Positions 34,195-47,400 of a stretch of DNA of 64,000 bases are shown here, piece by piece (position 1 is the stretch's first letter; each line of letters opens with the position of its first letter). Position numbers and translations under genes: made by a program. The stretch spans positions 62,001-126,000 of the forward strand of contig WEDG01004083.1 in NCBI GenBank assembly GCA_017591395.1. The letters are read 5' to 3'. This stretch comes from Schistocephalus solidus (Eukaryota; Platyhelminthes; Cestoda; Diphyllobothriidea; Diphyllobothriidae). The notes under the pieces are model-generated. The model had not been told where the DNA came from, made no database searches, and was given only the letters and a program-made list of their open reading frames with translations.

Positions 34195-37100
34195 GTAAAA
34201 TTCGTTCGATGGCAATAACTTTTGCAGGAATACCTAATATGATTAGGGATTACTATGGCATCGATAGTAAACTCCTCGGGCTTCTTCAAACATCCTTCGT
34301 TGTTTCCTACATGTCTCTAAGTCCAGTTTTTGGTTACTTCGGTGATCGGTGGAAAAGAAAATATTTGATTGTCATTGGACTGATCCTATGGTCCGTTGTT
34401 ACACTGGCGAGTTCTTTCGTTCCTCCTAATGTAGGTAAGGCTCTTATTTTTATAAGCATTTTTTAGCGATTTTGGACTTTCTTAGTCCTTCGTTGTCTTG
34501 TGGGCGTGGGTGAAGCGAGCTACTCTACGCTAGCCCCAACTTTACTAACAGATCTCTTTGCTGAGGACGCCAGGACTCAGGTGCTAGGATTCTTCTATTT
34601 TGCCGTTCCTGTCGGAAGGTCAGTTTGATTTATGACTTTCGTTTTTGTACAAACTATTTTCCACATGTTTTCAACTGCCCACTGGATATTGTAAGCCTGT
34701 AGATATTTTTTATCACAAATTCCGATTCGAGCAGCTCCCACTTCCATCAATCCTCTATTAATTGCATTTTTTATGAAAAAAGGTTGGGTCGGAATATCTC
34801 GAACTAGTTATGTAGCCAAATTTCACTTCTTTAAATCTTGCTTGTGCTTAGAATTTCAGTGATGTAAACGTAAAATTATAGTTATCAATGGTTTTATCAT
34901 GAGTAGCGCATAACTCCTTCCTAAACCTCTAGTTTCGTTCAAGGCAGCTTTGGGGACATATATCGGTGAAAAATATGTTCTTTCTAGTTAAAAATGTGGT
35001 TCTTTGTCTTCTGCACTGATGTGAGAAGTAAATAAACCCTTTCCCTCGGAGATATGCAAGCAGGTCACTGATTATTAACGTTTAATTTGACTGTCCAACT
35101 TCTCCTTTGTACGTTAGGGTTTGATTTTAGTGTTTCTTTGTGACAATTCTTCACTTGGACACTTACTTTTTGCGTATGCATTTCCTTGTTCACAGTGGTC
35201 TTGGTTTTGTCATGGGCTCCTGCATTGCGGAATCGCTAAACAACTGGGCTTGGGCTCTCCGCATTACTCCAGCTCTGGGTCTCCTCTGCATCCTAGCCCT
35301 TGTTTTCTTCCACCAGGATCCCCCTCGTGGTCGCGCTGATGGTGCTTCACACCTCCATACAACGTCTTGGTGGGCGGACATAAAAACTCTCTTCATGAAT
35401 TGGTGTTACTTGCTAGTATCTTTTGGTTTCACGGGAACCTGCTTTGTGCTGGGTGCTCTGTCCTGGTTCGCCGTTGATTTCATACAGGCAGCCATCAATG
35501 CCCGAACGAATAACCCTAGAGAGGCTGATAAATACAAGTGAGCTTACCGCTATTTTCAAATGTTCACTGAATTGTACGCTTTACCGTCTGTTCTTCTTGC
35601 TGGTAATGGAGTTTGTTATTTATTTTATCTTTGCTAGTCATATTTATGACCAGATTACCTTGATATTTTGGACTGCAAAGGATATTCTCGAAACGACAGT
35701 AGTTGTATTCGCCATTATAAATCACGCCATCTGTCAGGGCAGATAAAGCCGGCACAGAGACCCGCATGTTGGGATGGACGGCCCGACGTAAAGGATCACT
35801 CCGTTGGACATCAGGTAAACGTGGTTAACAGCCGTATTTGCCTTAGAGCACGTGTCTTGATACAAATCTTACTCAACAGTGGATATGACCATGACCTCTC
35901 CATCGACCGGGCCAATCCATCCAAACCCCGTGTGCCAGATTTAGAATCACTCGTAACTGTTTGCACCTTCAGAACTGATACAAGGATCTTGGCCAATACT
36001 GCCAGTGGAAGTGCTTTGTGAGCAAGTAATTGCACCTGTCTTCGTCGTACAAGGCTGCTATTGCTGTCTCCCATCTTACAAAGTCGTTTTAACGAACGGA
36101 ATGAGTTGCCAGTGACTTGGGTCTAGATTAGGATTTTAACGTCCTTTTTTCCCACGCTTACCATTTACTCTTATCTTACAAGAGAAACCGATTCGAGAAA
36201 TTACGCTTTTATTATTTTGCAGGTGACGTTTTTTTGACTTCGTTACTGTCTGCATAGATCGATTGTATTTAAATAAACAGACTGCACTTAATTTAGGGAT
36301 TTTGGTTGATTTAAATTGTTAATTTGATCCACTTAACTTTACCGGAACAGGTTAAAATGCGAGCAATCTGTATATCTCATGTATTTGAGGTTTACTAAAT
36401 AAATGGTTTTGGTTGCTCAACTGTCAACAAGAATACACGGCTTGCACATCTGCTTTTATTTGCTTTTTGTCTGTTTTTTTTTAGCGTCGCCCTTTTCTTT
36501 GGAATTTGTACGTGTTTTGCCGGCCTTCTCGGAGTGGTTTTGGGCTCTTTCCTTGGTCGAAAATTGCGGGTCTTTACATCGGTTGCCGAGCCTTACGTAT
36601 GTGGTGGCGGCCTTTTGCTAAGTGCGCCATTCATCTACGCTAGTTTATTATCTCCATACTTCAACTTCTATCTTTGCATGGTAAGTTTCTATGGACAATT
36701 TTTCTCTACCTTAATTTTATCCATCAATCGTGCTATTTCATGAGCATTTTCACCCTGGTATATCTGAAGAGAAGCAAAAAAAGATAGGTCCCATCTAGTA
36801 GTATCCAAGGTGGAAAGTTTTTTGGGGCTACATATATTCTTCTTGTTTGCCGAAATCTGTTGCCGTGTTAGTTATTCCTTCGAACAACCCTGTCGACTAA
36901 ACATGGCACAAGCGCACAAGAGCGTTTTTTGATGGCCAGCTGACCTGGATCAAAACCTGGGGTGCGCTATCGTCCCTGAATAGAGTATCGCTGGCTAATA
37001 GCGACAACTACTTCACGAATTATCTCTCCTGTGTCCCTATCCTCGTAGTACCACGTCTTGATTATTAATTGACAGTCTTTATGGGACCGCCTGCACGGGC

Positions 37101-40100
37101 TTTAAATCCTCAGCTCAATGGAGTGGTCGAGTGGTCGGGACGAAGGACGTAACTTCGCATAGCACGCTTAGCGCAATCACATCAGAGGGCGTTTTACGGT
37201 CTTTAAATTTTCGCGCTGGTTACAGTGAGTCGTCAATTCGGTCGATAAGCTCACCACCTTGTCCGAACCATACACCATTGTTCGGTCTCCGTAGGATAAC
37301 TCCCATGGTAATTTTAGCTGTAGCTCGTGTTCGCTAATAAAAGCTATAGTTTTAGAGCTTTTTTGAACATGACTGGATGTTGTTGCTGACCATCAATAGC
37401 ATTCTCAAACCGCGTTGTTAACTACCTAAGGTAGTTAGGATTACAAAATCTTTATTCGGTTTTGAGTATTATTTCTCTAATCGCCTTTTCTTTCGTCTAG
37501 TTTTTCGTCTTTGTTGGACAGCTGCTCATTTGTCTAAACTGGGCTCTGGTGGCAGATATGACAATGGTGAGCCGATCTTACTGTTTTCCAATCGATTTTG
37601 TAAGGATATTAAAATTAATTTTTATCAATTGTTTTTATTCATTTTTTAAAGTGACCGGAAGCAGTCACAACATTCTAGGCTTGTGTTTTCCTACTCAACT
37701 CTGCTAAGTACGCCAGCATATTGATTGCTCTATAATGCCAGAAAGGCGGCTAAAATTTAAAATACCACAGTCTAGGCCCGGTTGAGAGAAATGGGGGGAA
37801 CAACTGTTGCAAGTCCTTATTTTGCACACGAATACCACACGTGTGGACTCGTCTAGTAGACTTTGGTGTGTCCGACAAGCCTACGACATTGTGTCCACAT
37901 GACAGCGTTTGCCGTGACTGTGATTGGCTGGCAGGTTTAGTGAGTGCTTGGATGCATCCGCCTGAGACATTATCGTGTGCAGCGCCGACGCCGTCTGCGT
38001 GGCGTGAAGTGACAATCTTTCGGTTTGGAAGACATAGTAGTGGAGAACGTACTACCTAAACCCGCAGCGATCCCCGGCCCTTTTGGAAGAGTCTCATGAG
38101 CAGCGGACGTTATTTCAGTGCTATCTTTCAACGGTGCCGAAAAGCGTATTCCCGTCAGCCAGAATGAAAAAATCTCACCGCTGCAGGTGTTTCTGCATTG
38201 CCAGTCAGCCCCGAGGATGATCGGAGGTCCTGCCGCGCTTAAAAATTTCAGTGTTGTTCAATATATCATAAAAATAGACCTTCCATGTAGACTGTTAAGA
38301 TGACTTCATCCTGCCATTGACCTACTGTAAATGCTCGATGTCATGAAATGTCAACCAAAATTCTGAAATTCGCTTACAATTATGATGAACTACTTCCTTG
38401 GAGTTGCAGTTATAACTAACATGTAGCCTAATACCACGATATTTCGAACACGGTGGCTTTTGAATGCATGATTCTTCGGCTTCCTAAAAAAATATCACTC
38501 GATAAAAACCTGACTAGTTAATTCGGGTGCATTTTTCATTGATTTTCGATGCTCTTGTAAACTCAAATATATTTTATAGGAAACGTACGTTAACATATTC
38601 CTTCTTGTGCTCGTTTGATAGGAAATTATGTCTTCAAGTTTTTTACTCAAAGAAAGGGCATATTTGTGTTTTAAAAATGTTATCTAATTCCTGAATATTT
38701 TTGACCCCGACCGGCCGTGCCTTTGCCGTTATGGTTTTCAGTCTACAGGTGGTAAGCTTTCCCAGTACATAAAATCATAAATTTCTGTATGCCATTAAGA
38801 AGATACTATACAGCGTCCATTCAAATCTACAACGGACGTTGAATTTATGGTATAATTCTTAAGCGGCATTATTAAACGAGCGGATACGACGCCATTCGAA
38901 TACATATTGTGCGGTCTTAAAATCCAATAATTAGAAACTTTTGTAAAATCCGGACGATAACCACTCTGAGTATAACATTCAAAGAAGATTGAATATAAAA
39001 TGCGTACAAAGAAGGATACTTTTGAGCATATTCTCTTAAAAGTATATTTGCATTTATAAGGACATCGAAAATAAATATAAAATTAAATACCGCTTGAATG
39101 TTATTTTTTACCGAATGAGGTTTTTGCAGTCGGCCAAAAAGAAATAAATTCGATGGCTGGCATCCTTTTGTGTTAGTATTATCATCGAACTATGCCGCAC
39201 GTCGATCGACCTTACAATCCCATGCGAGTAATCTATCCTAATTAAAAACGCATTTCAGAACTTTCGTTAACATTGCATGAGATCGGTCACTCACTGTATT
39301 CAAAACTCCTGCTGATTGCAACAAATCCAATAAAATCTATGTTCTTGCTGGGCTACCTGGTGCTTCGGACGCGTATCCCCTCACTTGCCTGTATTTTGGA
39401 AAGCCTTTCAATGAAACTTTCGCCTCTACTAAGTACAGTGGTCCGTTTTTTGCCGATGCGTTTTGTGGGGATGAACTTTGACACGCCCACATGTGTCTCT
39501 TAAGGGCGTGCTTCGATTGCATTATAGGCTTCGCTTATAAACCAAAAAATATGCTTTCATTGTTTTGCACTAGTTCCTTCGAAACTGTTTATGGCCGCAA
39601 GGCCTTCTCACACTAACATGCTCCCGAGGTTCCTAGCCGGCTATCTTGTAGATCGTCTCCTATTTGTGCAATCTTACCTGCCTAATTCTTCGCACTTTTG
39701 CGTCAGGGGCATTTGTTTACCACCCTTCACTGTTAAGTTCCCCAGCATCTCAGTATATACCTGCCTTAGCTCCTTTTCGAATATAATTCTTCCAGGCAAA
39801 ACCGACGTCGATGTATGTAGTAGTCCAGCGAACTCGCCTCGAAATAGTTTGCAGTCAGAAATGCCCGCCACTGCGAACCCCAACCAAAGCGTTTTTTTAG
39901 TTATTTTTTCTTACTCACTCGATCTGAGTCGGATTATTCAGACGAAGGTAGATGGCTTCTTAATCACATGATCACTAGTCTTTCGTACGTGCTATCTACG
40001 CCCATACGGTAACTTAACGTGTGTTTGTTGCTGCTTTTTTTAGTCTATTGTTATTCCGACGCGAAGAGCCACTGCTAACGCCCTTCAGATGGTCCTCTCA

Positions 40101-40142
40101 CACAGCCTTGGTGATGCCATCAGCCCGTTGATAATTGGCACT
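34011..40142 (+). CDS. Spinster-like lysosomal/endosomal MFS transporter (seven exons, C-terminus missing)
   Basis: Spinster proteins are 12-helix MFS carriers of lysolipids or sphingosine-1-phosphate in lysosomal and other membranes. Exons: 34,011-34,194; 34,228-34,430; 34,467-34,618; 35,196-35,537; 36,485-36,680; 37,501-37,566; 40,044-40,142. All junctions are GT-AG and all phases agree, giving 414 codons. Landmarks are [11 protein letters not shown] (TM1), [10 protein letters not shown] (MFS motif A), [32 protein letters not shown] with [15 protein letters not shown] and [20 protein letters not shown]. The start is the ATG before a polar N-terminal tail ([10 protein letters not shown]); an upstream in-frame ATG at 33,867 would add an unlikely hydrophobic stretch. 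TM11-12 and the C-terminal tail are absent before the misjoined region at 41.45 kb. Confidence 0.9.
34195..34227 (+). other. 33-nt mini-intron in the spinster-like gene
   Basis: GTAAAATTCG...TTTTGCAG interrupts the Gly codon of TIAG. Removal restores spinster spacing ([13 protein letters not shown]). Its length is a multiple of three and it contains no stop, so retention would add 11 residues after TM1. Confidence 0.8.
34228..34430 (+). CDS. Spinster-like exon 2 (TM2-TM3)
   Basis: Encodes [20 protein letters not shown], motif A ([10 protein letters not shown]) and TM3, ending SSFVPPN in phase 0. Confidence 0.9.
34431..34466 (+). other. 36-nt mini-intron in the spinster-like gene
   Basis: Donor GTAGGTAAGG, acceptor TTTTTTAG. 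Using the first GT keeps the same spacing as human SPNS1 across SSF-P-x-x-FW. The alternative donor four bases later would break the frame. Unlike the 33-nt intron, it ends in an in-frame TAG. Confidence 0.75.
34467..34618 (+). CDS. Spinster-like exon 3 (TM4, signature loop)
   Basis: Encodes [17 protein letters not shown], the family's most conserved block, and FYFAVPVG. It ends in phase 2 at GGAAG|GTCAGT. Confidence 0.9.
35196..35537 (+). CDS. Spinster-like exon 4 (TM5, TM6, central loop, TM7)
   Basis: Starts [11 protein letters not shown], carries [15 protein letters not shown] and [11 protein letters not shown], and ends in a polar loop (NNPREADKY) at a GTGAGC donor. It is the longest exon, at 342 nt. 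Confidence 0.9.
36485..36680 (+). CDS. Spinster-like exon 5 (TM8-TM9)
   Basis: Encodes [19 protein letters not shown] and [14 protein letters not shown], parallel to the GVLGVGLG and SAPFLFLSL helices of SPNS1. The acceptor is a long T-tract ending TTAG and the donor is ATG|GTAAGT. Confidence 0.9.
37501..37566 (+). CDS. Spinster-like exon 6 (TM10 start)
   Basis: A 66-nt exon encoding [17 protein letters not shown], matching the family's E-x-L-x-x-NWAIVAD block. The flanks are TCGTCTAG and GTGAGC. Confidence 0.9.
40044..40142 (+). CDS. Spinster-like exon 7 (TM10-TM11 loop)
   Basis: A 99-nt exon encoding [20 protein letters not shown] and DAISPLIIG. It ends ACT|GTAAGT, so at least one more exon must follow. 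The preceding intron is 2.5 kb. Confidence 0.9.
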
Positions 40143-40479
40143 GTAAGTTGCTGGGGATTTTATACCCACCGCCTGGGTCGAACTTTTTGCAGTCTGTGTC
40201 AGCTGTCCTATATTTATCCACTGAAAAAAAGCGCCTTTCTCTCGCAGCCGTAAGTGTTGGCTGACAAAAATCCCCCAGCACTCCCAATGACTGACACGTC
40301 TCAAATTGGAGCCGTAAGGTCTTCACGCTGTCTAAACATGGAATAATCACTTCGCGAACTCCGAGGTTAAGAACGGCCTATAGAATGGGCGCGTTGCAAT
40401 CTGAAAGTTCCACTAATTTGTTCTCCCTGCGTACAACCAAGTTTTTAGTTTTCATTCAGACTACCCTAACGTAATTGCA

Positions 40480-41300
40480 GATGCCCACTTGGCTTGGCTG
40501 CCGCGGTCGAGAGTGGGGTTCCCAGGAATCCAGCACTAGGCCAATACCGTTTTAATATACGTGAACGATTGTGCCAGCAACTCGACCGCGAAGCAGCAAA
40601 TGCTCTGCCGACGACATTAAAAATCTGAATGTAATCCAGAGCCCCGCTGACGAAGGATAAAATCCGGCAGATCAACCTAACTCGGTTGGAGGAGTGGTCG
40701 AATCATTGGCTTTGCGGGTTCAACGTCGATAAGTGTACAATACTTCGCTTAGGGCAACCTGTCTGATCTGCCGAAAGTAGAAGTTACTTTCAACGGTGAA
40801 GCCTTAAAAGACGTGGAAACCCAGGACCTTGGTGTGCTGGATGACCACCACCTTAAAACCATCGTCTCACCGCTCGAAAGTGGCGAAGAGGGCAATTTCG
40901 GTGTTGCATGCCATCAGACGAGCTCTTTTGATTTCGATGAAGATCTTTTTGCTAAGACTCTTGGAACATTCATTAGCCACATTTGGAATATGCTATGCAC
41001 GCCTGGAAACCCTGGACAGTTCAAGATCAGAACCGCCCCTCGAAAGAGTCCAGAGGAAAGCTCACCAAAAACGGTTAGAAGTCAAAGCTCCCGCCATATC
41101 CCACCCGCCCAATGAATCTTAATCTGTTCCCTTTGAGTTATAGGCAAATGCGGTGATCTCCCGCAGACATTCCGCATTGTGAAGCGGATTGATTGTTGCC
41201 CGGAATTCCCGGACTTCTTGAATTTTGCCACCAATGACCCATCTCCGAGGCTCACCCATTGAATTGCAGGACGTGGAAAGAACTTCAGAATATGTATTTT
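40480..41300 (+). pseudogene. Reverse transcriptase C-terminal fragment of a CR1/jockey-like element
   Basis: Plus-strand text includes VLIYVNDCASNS, a damaged ADD box near 40,610, RLEEWSNHWLCGFNVDKCT (about 40,690), VETQDLGVLDDHHLKT and NLNLFPLSYRQM (about 41,110). This is the RT palm and thumb of the same broad type as at 12,970 and 21,030. Frameshifts occur every 100-200 nt. It lies in the intron or 3' flank of the spinster-like gene. Confidence 0.7.
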
Positions 41301-41449
41301 GTGAGACCCGATGAGGGCCTGAGTCGAACACCGCATAATAACCACATAATGCCTATTCTACAACAAGTTGTAATCATTGCAGGCTTGTTCGAAAACATTG
41401 AACATTGTGGTTTCATAATAGTACTGAAAGCAAAGTCTTTAATTCCATA

Positions 41450-44400
41450 GCCGAGCGCCGCGATGCAACCAGAGATCCTCGCTCAGTTTCCGGGACCATT
41501 AATATTTCAAAATAGTCCATCTTTAGAACGATCATGAGAATTAGACCCTTTAGTTACACGAATAAGCTAAATATTAAATTACGTAAACGAGTGTTTCAGA
41601 CGAGCCGTACATTTGGTTATTTTCTTCCGGTTCTAAACCGTACCGCATGTTGTTCTTATCATTAGTAGAATGTCGTCTTCCTCTGTTCGACGAGCCGGTT
41701 CGCAATAAGTTGACAGAGTTAATGGTACCAATTTTCAGGACATATTCATACAAAGTTAAATCGTTCGTAAGCGAAAATTAAAATTCCGGTGGTTAAGAAT
41801 ACCGCTTCCGGATTGCGTCAATTTCCAGTCAATCTCCCGCAATCTCGGTAGAACGACTCATGTCACCTGTAATTTCATAACATCATCATCACCACTGCCA
41901 ATCAACTGACCATTTCAGTTTGTTCTCCATACATACGATTAACGAACAGTCGCTCGTAAGTAGTTAAAACAAACACGGGCATTAAATTGGAAGATGCAAA
42001 GTCATTGCCGCCGAAAGCCTTTCCAAACCGTTGATTTTGTGTTCATTCGGCATTGATTTGTCTCCTCATCAATATCGGTTTCTAACATGTTTACATCCTT
42101 TCCAGAGCCACAGCGGCTTTGTTCCACCACCGTTGACAACCCGTACCTCCAGACTTCGCCGTACTTAAATGTATAGTTCCCGCCGTTTTTGTTATCGACC
42201 ACGCATCGTAACGCGTCGCACCCAAGATGATCTCGCATCTTCTTCGTTCATATTTGACCCTGTTGGTATTAATAATGAGTCTTCCATCTCCTCGTTAATG
42301 CTCTGGTTCTCTTGCTTTCAGTTGACGAATCGTTTTTGACCCTCGTTGTTCATTGAAGACAGGGTCTGCGTGGCCGATATCCTGCCGCGCCCGACACCCT
42401 GAATATTTTATCTGGAAATGGCTTCAGTAAAGAAGCCGTTTTTATGTTTGCGCCGATTCAGAAAGCGTAATGATCGGTTTGGAGCCACGGCGAGGTAACC
42501 CTAACCCATGCCAGAAGAAAAATGAACATCAGAACAGTTCCCGACGAATTCCGGATACCAACACGGAATTTCCGGTTTGATACCGGTTATTGAGTCCCAG
42601 TTCCGAAGTTTTGGCATTAGTTTTCAGTCGGCTTCTTTTCGACGTTGCCGCAGCAGATTCCTAACACTTAGAGACGAAACCGTGCGTACTTCTGTGTTGT
42701 CCACGCCTTAAAACATGTTGATATTGGCTAACGATCTTTAAAAGCCAGCCACGCCGCCGGTTATTTCGTCATATGACGCCTTAACTATTATTATTATTCA
42801 GTTCATGTAAAGCCGATTATACATTCTACTTCATACAAAGCTTTAATCAATAAAACGAGCCTGACGACGACAGCCCATGACTTTACCAAAAAATGTTATT
42901 TCCGAATATTTGCGTAGCTTAAAGATTTTACACTGATGGTGTTCGAGAAAGCTATTAGACATCATCATTACGAGACTTACCGCCGAAGTTGGCAATGTTT
43001 TCGTCATTCGTCGATATCCGATTTCACTTTAACTAAAGAGTTAACGCACTGCGTTGCTAAAACCTTTCAGTTGTCCTTTCGAAAATAATGTACAGGTAAT
43101 CAGGAGGATCCGGTATCCTTTTATATCAGCACGTTTGGCCATTCATCGTTAGATCTTTCAGGTCGGGATCCAGCAATATTGGCGTATTGAGCAGTTGGTT
43201 TCCAGAAAGAAGAGTTCAAGTGTTAAGAAAGCCTTTCTTTGGCGAGGGTCGACTCAGAAAGCTGGTACTTTCCTAAGCGTCACAGAAGGTGACATCATGA
43301 CACCAACATCACCGAAATGGAGCGTGCTGTTTAATGTCCGATTAATTTCGAGTAAAACATATCTCAATGGTATCAATGGTTCGACCAATACCGGTTGCAA
43401 CGAACAGTAACCGGCATGAGACTGCGGAAGCGTGCCCACGCATGTGGCAGTGAAGTTGCCGAAATAAAGAATATTTCACAGATTTGGTCATTCGGGGATA
43501 AGTTTATTCACAGCGAGCCAGCTCACTCGACGCACTGATACAGGCGTTAGCGGACAGTCGGGACTTTCTGCCGATGGTGGTGCCGTCTACACGGTATTGA
43601 AGAACCGTTGAAAGCAACAAAGTAAAATTTCTACGACAATAAAACGCCAGGTGACTGTTCGCGCACTGCTGCTATAGTCAGCTGTCGAAAGTTAAAACAA
43701 GCTGAACTTACGCAGCCATTTGCAGCAGGATTATGACAGTTTTACCTTTGTGAAGATGTTTCAGTAGTGCCTGCGCAAGCAGAAAATCGTGGCGTTATGG
43801 TCGCGAGAGGATGTGCCGAGACAGGAATCTGCGAAGATAATGACCGATGTATGTTAGTTGAGACAGCGATCGTCAGCCACCATAACGGAGCTTGGGTGTC
43901 AAGAGAAGCGAGCTTCATGGGCAACAGAGAGCAGCCAAGATCGTTTTGCTGGAACGAGATTTTGCGGTTCGCCGAGCTGTGGTCGATTCGGGTCTAAACC
44001 ATCAATATATAACACCGTTTCAGATCATTTTGAATCGCTAACTACATTTTATCTTTAGTTTATCTTACCATTTCAAGTCGATCAGAATACACCTGTTGTC
44101 ACCAACAAAGTCAATATTGATTCATTGAGATTTTTTCGTAAAGCCCGTGACCGCTATGAGCAACGTACTTATTGCTAACCGACTGTCGCAAAGTAATCAG
44201 ATCGGGTACAATATCGAAAGCAACATCACTTTATTTTGAACGTTGTGAATCGTTTGTTCCAGCATTGTTCGCCGAACATCAATCGGTTTAATCGTTCGAA
44301 GTTTTGATGATGCATCAAAGAGCAGCACCGTGTTAGGTTCAACTCGAATTATCGTCACTATCGTAACAACGACGAACAAAACATATCTAATTCATATTCC

Positions 44401-47400
44401 GCGAAGATCGACGAACAAACGCGCATTACAACTGCCGTTGAATTATCAGCTCAGGACAGCCAGTTTTCTCAAATACACCAGCAAAACGCAATGTTATCCA
44501 TTGCGGATTTTCGAATTCCAGCTGAATATATCGCGCTACGTTCGACGTTCGCCAATATCAGCTCGGTAAAAGTTGGCAGTTATAGCCGACAGTTAAATCC
44601 ACATTTGAATTCCATACGAACAGATGAGGCATGTGCGAAAATCGTAACATGACGCCCGCAACAACCGCACACAGATTGATATAAAAGACCATATAAACGA
44701 TTTATCAGAGTAGTATAAATATCTAATCGTAGGTGTTTGGTTAAAGCCGGAAAACGAATGAGCAGCTTCGATATTACGCGCATAATGAGACCTACGTTAA
44801 AGGGGATTCCGTAATAAAAGGTATTGTTAAACGAATAAACAGTTTAAATCGAACGAGACGATTTCATCATGTCATCATTGATACCAAACCGTTATATCAC
44901 CAAAGACTAGTGGAAACAGACATGGTCAACGTTCAGAGGGCACGAAATTAAAGCCAATCATCAAATGTTTACGAATAGCCAGTTCGTGCGTCTGGTTTGA
45001 ATAGATGATCCATGAAGTTCGTGTCGAACTGTATTGAACTCAAGATAGAGGTATATCGAACGCGCATGTTACAAAGCCAGAACATGTCACCGTTGAATCA
45101 TGAAAGAAATCATTGAATCGTACTGTTAATAGTTCCATCCAGTCAAAACATCGCCTGAACATTGATGGTTCCAGCGTTCCATAATTGATAACGAGCCTTC
45201 GTTGCGGCATCAATAAAGCACCAAAGAATTCAGCGAAGAAACAACATCGTTAACGAAAGCCGTCGACACAAACAGAATTTAGTCAAGGAATGTCGCCAGC
45301 AGCTTCATATGCGAGCAACGTCCGTACAAACATTATCAACAGTGTTCTTTCAGTTCATACTACCGGCGCGTAACCACGGGCAATAAGCGTTAGGTTCAAT
45401 GAATATGAAGATGAAATTCATATCAAAAAGCAAAGTCCCGATTACCATTTAAGTTCTTCCCGTACCGTTGCCGCATTCGACGAAGGTTGAATACCGCAGT
45501 TTATCATTACAAATATAGTCTATCGACGCAGTTATCGACAGTGCGGCATAACATTACGCCAGTTAAGGTATTTTCCCGGCAATGCTTCGACAAAACTGAA
45601 AGATCGATCACGATCAGTTTGAGAAAGCGGTCGATGCGAAGCCGAATCACCTCGCGAGTACTTCATTGTGCCAAAATGCTTGCGCAGGGATTCGTGATGG
45701 AACCATCAATATCCAGTTGGTTAATGAAATGAGGTCAAGAAATGGCCTCGATTTCAGTTAAATCAGACCTTGTTAGCGTTAACGATTGGCATTACGTATT
45801 CGAATTCCGTTGAATGAAAGGTGACAGCCAGAGCAGTGAAATATCGTTAACTTCAACCAGGTCAGCGCCGAACCTGAAACGTGGGATATGTTTTGCGAGT
45901 AACGCAATATCTCCGAACATTCAGATAAAAGCTCGTCGCCGAGAAGACGGTGAGTAATCACGCGTACGTAAAATAAAGAAGCCGACAGCCTCGACACAGT
46001 CATTTGAGTCTACAGCGATTTCGACATCGCGTTACGAATCTGAATTGTCCGATCACATCGACATTATCGTTTGGGTCGCATCGCCGAACGCAAAGACGGT
46101 AAAGATACCCTGCTTTTTAAATGAAGAAGGATCGAACTTGAAAGTTCTGTTGGCTCTTCCTCTGAACATATAGCCCTGAACTTAAAAGATTCAGGAAATA
46201 TGAAAAACATTCAGCTTCGCGCACAAACAGAAGTTAACAGAACGAAAAAGTAACATAAAGAAGTTTAGATAGCTCCGATATAATCAATAAGCATGTCTAT
46301 TCATCAACCGACCGTTGATTTCCTCAACGAAAAGAAGGTTTCGGTACGCAGAACTTTGCGGAAGAAACACCATTTCGTCGATGGGTCATCCACGAATGAC
46401 CAGCGGCAACCGTTCAACACCTTACGCATATTTTGGTGCTATTACGCCAACCAGATTACATGTCTCTGTTAACCTAAAAACCGCGCTGCCTTTTGAAGCG
46501 CAGCCTACCAGAACGGCGCGGTACAAATAACGCCAGCGTCTTCGAGTGATGGTTTCTCGAACTAAACCGCCATTGCAATCGACCATTTCCATTTTCGGAC
46601 GCCTAATTTCATGGATTGAATGGCCGTCGAAAATTTTCAATTTGGAATATCAATTTGCGCTACTACTACGCATATCATTCGTTACTTATAAGCATATTTA
46701 TTAAACGAAGTACGTAAGAAATTAAATATAAAAGCATACGTTGAAGAAGTGGTCGCTGACTGATTACCTACGCGCCAGCAGATTTCCAGAACCATCGACT
46801 TAATATACCATATTAATAGTTCAATATCATCCTTTCCCGCGTCTCATTGAGCCATTGCCGATTATTCACCAAACCACCGCATTTGCCGGTCGCCATCTGT
46901 AAAATGCAACGTTTTAAGTTGGTTATCGTTATAGCAGAATAAATGTACTTTTCATTATATTGGTGCTCGTAAGAGCGCCTTCGAAAGTCATATAAGATAA
47001 TTTTACTTTTCTAGTTACGATAATTTTTCTGCCTGTGGCAAAATAAAATAAAACTCGATAAGAGGTAGGTTTCCGTTTATTCCAGAGTAAATCTCATCAC
47101 AAACAAAATATTCGAGTTACATAAGCCATAGTTCATTCATGCCTTCCAGACCATGTCAACGCTAGCTGAAAGTTTACGCAGATAGTAGGTTACGATCGTT
47201 TACCAATAAACACCGTATTTAACGCGTTTGTTTAATCTGCTTTTTATTTATCTGGGGTTCGACGCCTCCCGCGATTATCAAATGGGTTGTAATAATGTTT
47301 ATTGAAAGGTATTACCTTAGCCACCGAGTCATGCGTAACTTTTCAGGCAGCTCGCCAGGTACTAACCGCTCAGCTTAGAGGCCTTCAATAAATATTATGC

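Noticed and set aside
39591..39971. 126-codon plus-strand frame as an extra gene
   Set aside because: It lies in intron 6 of the spinster-like gene and has no family-like features.
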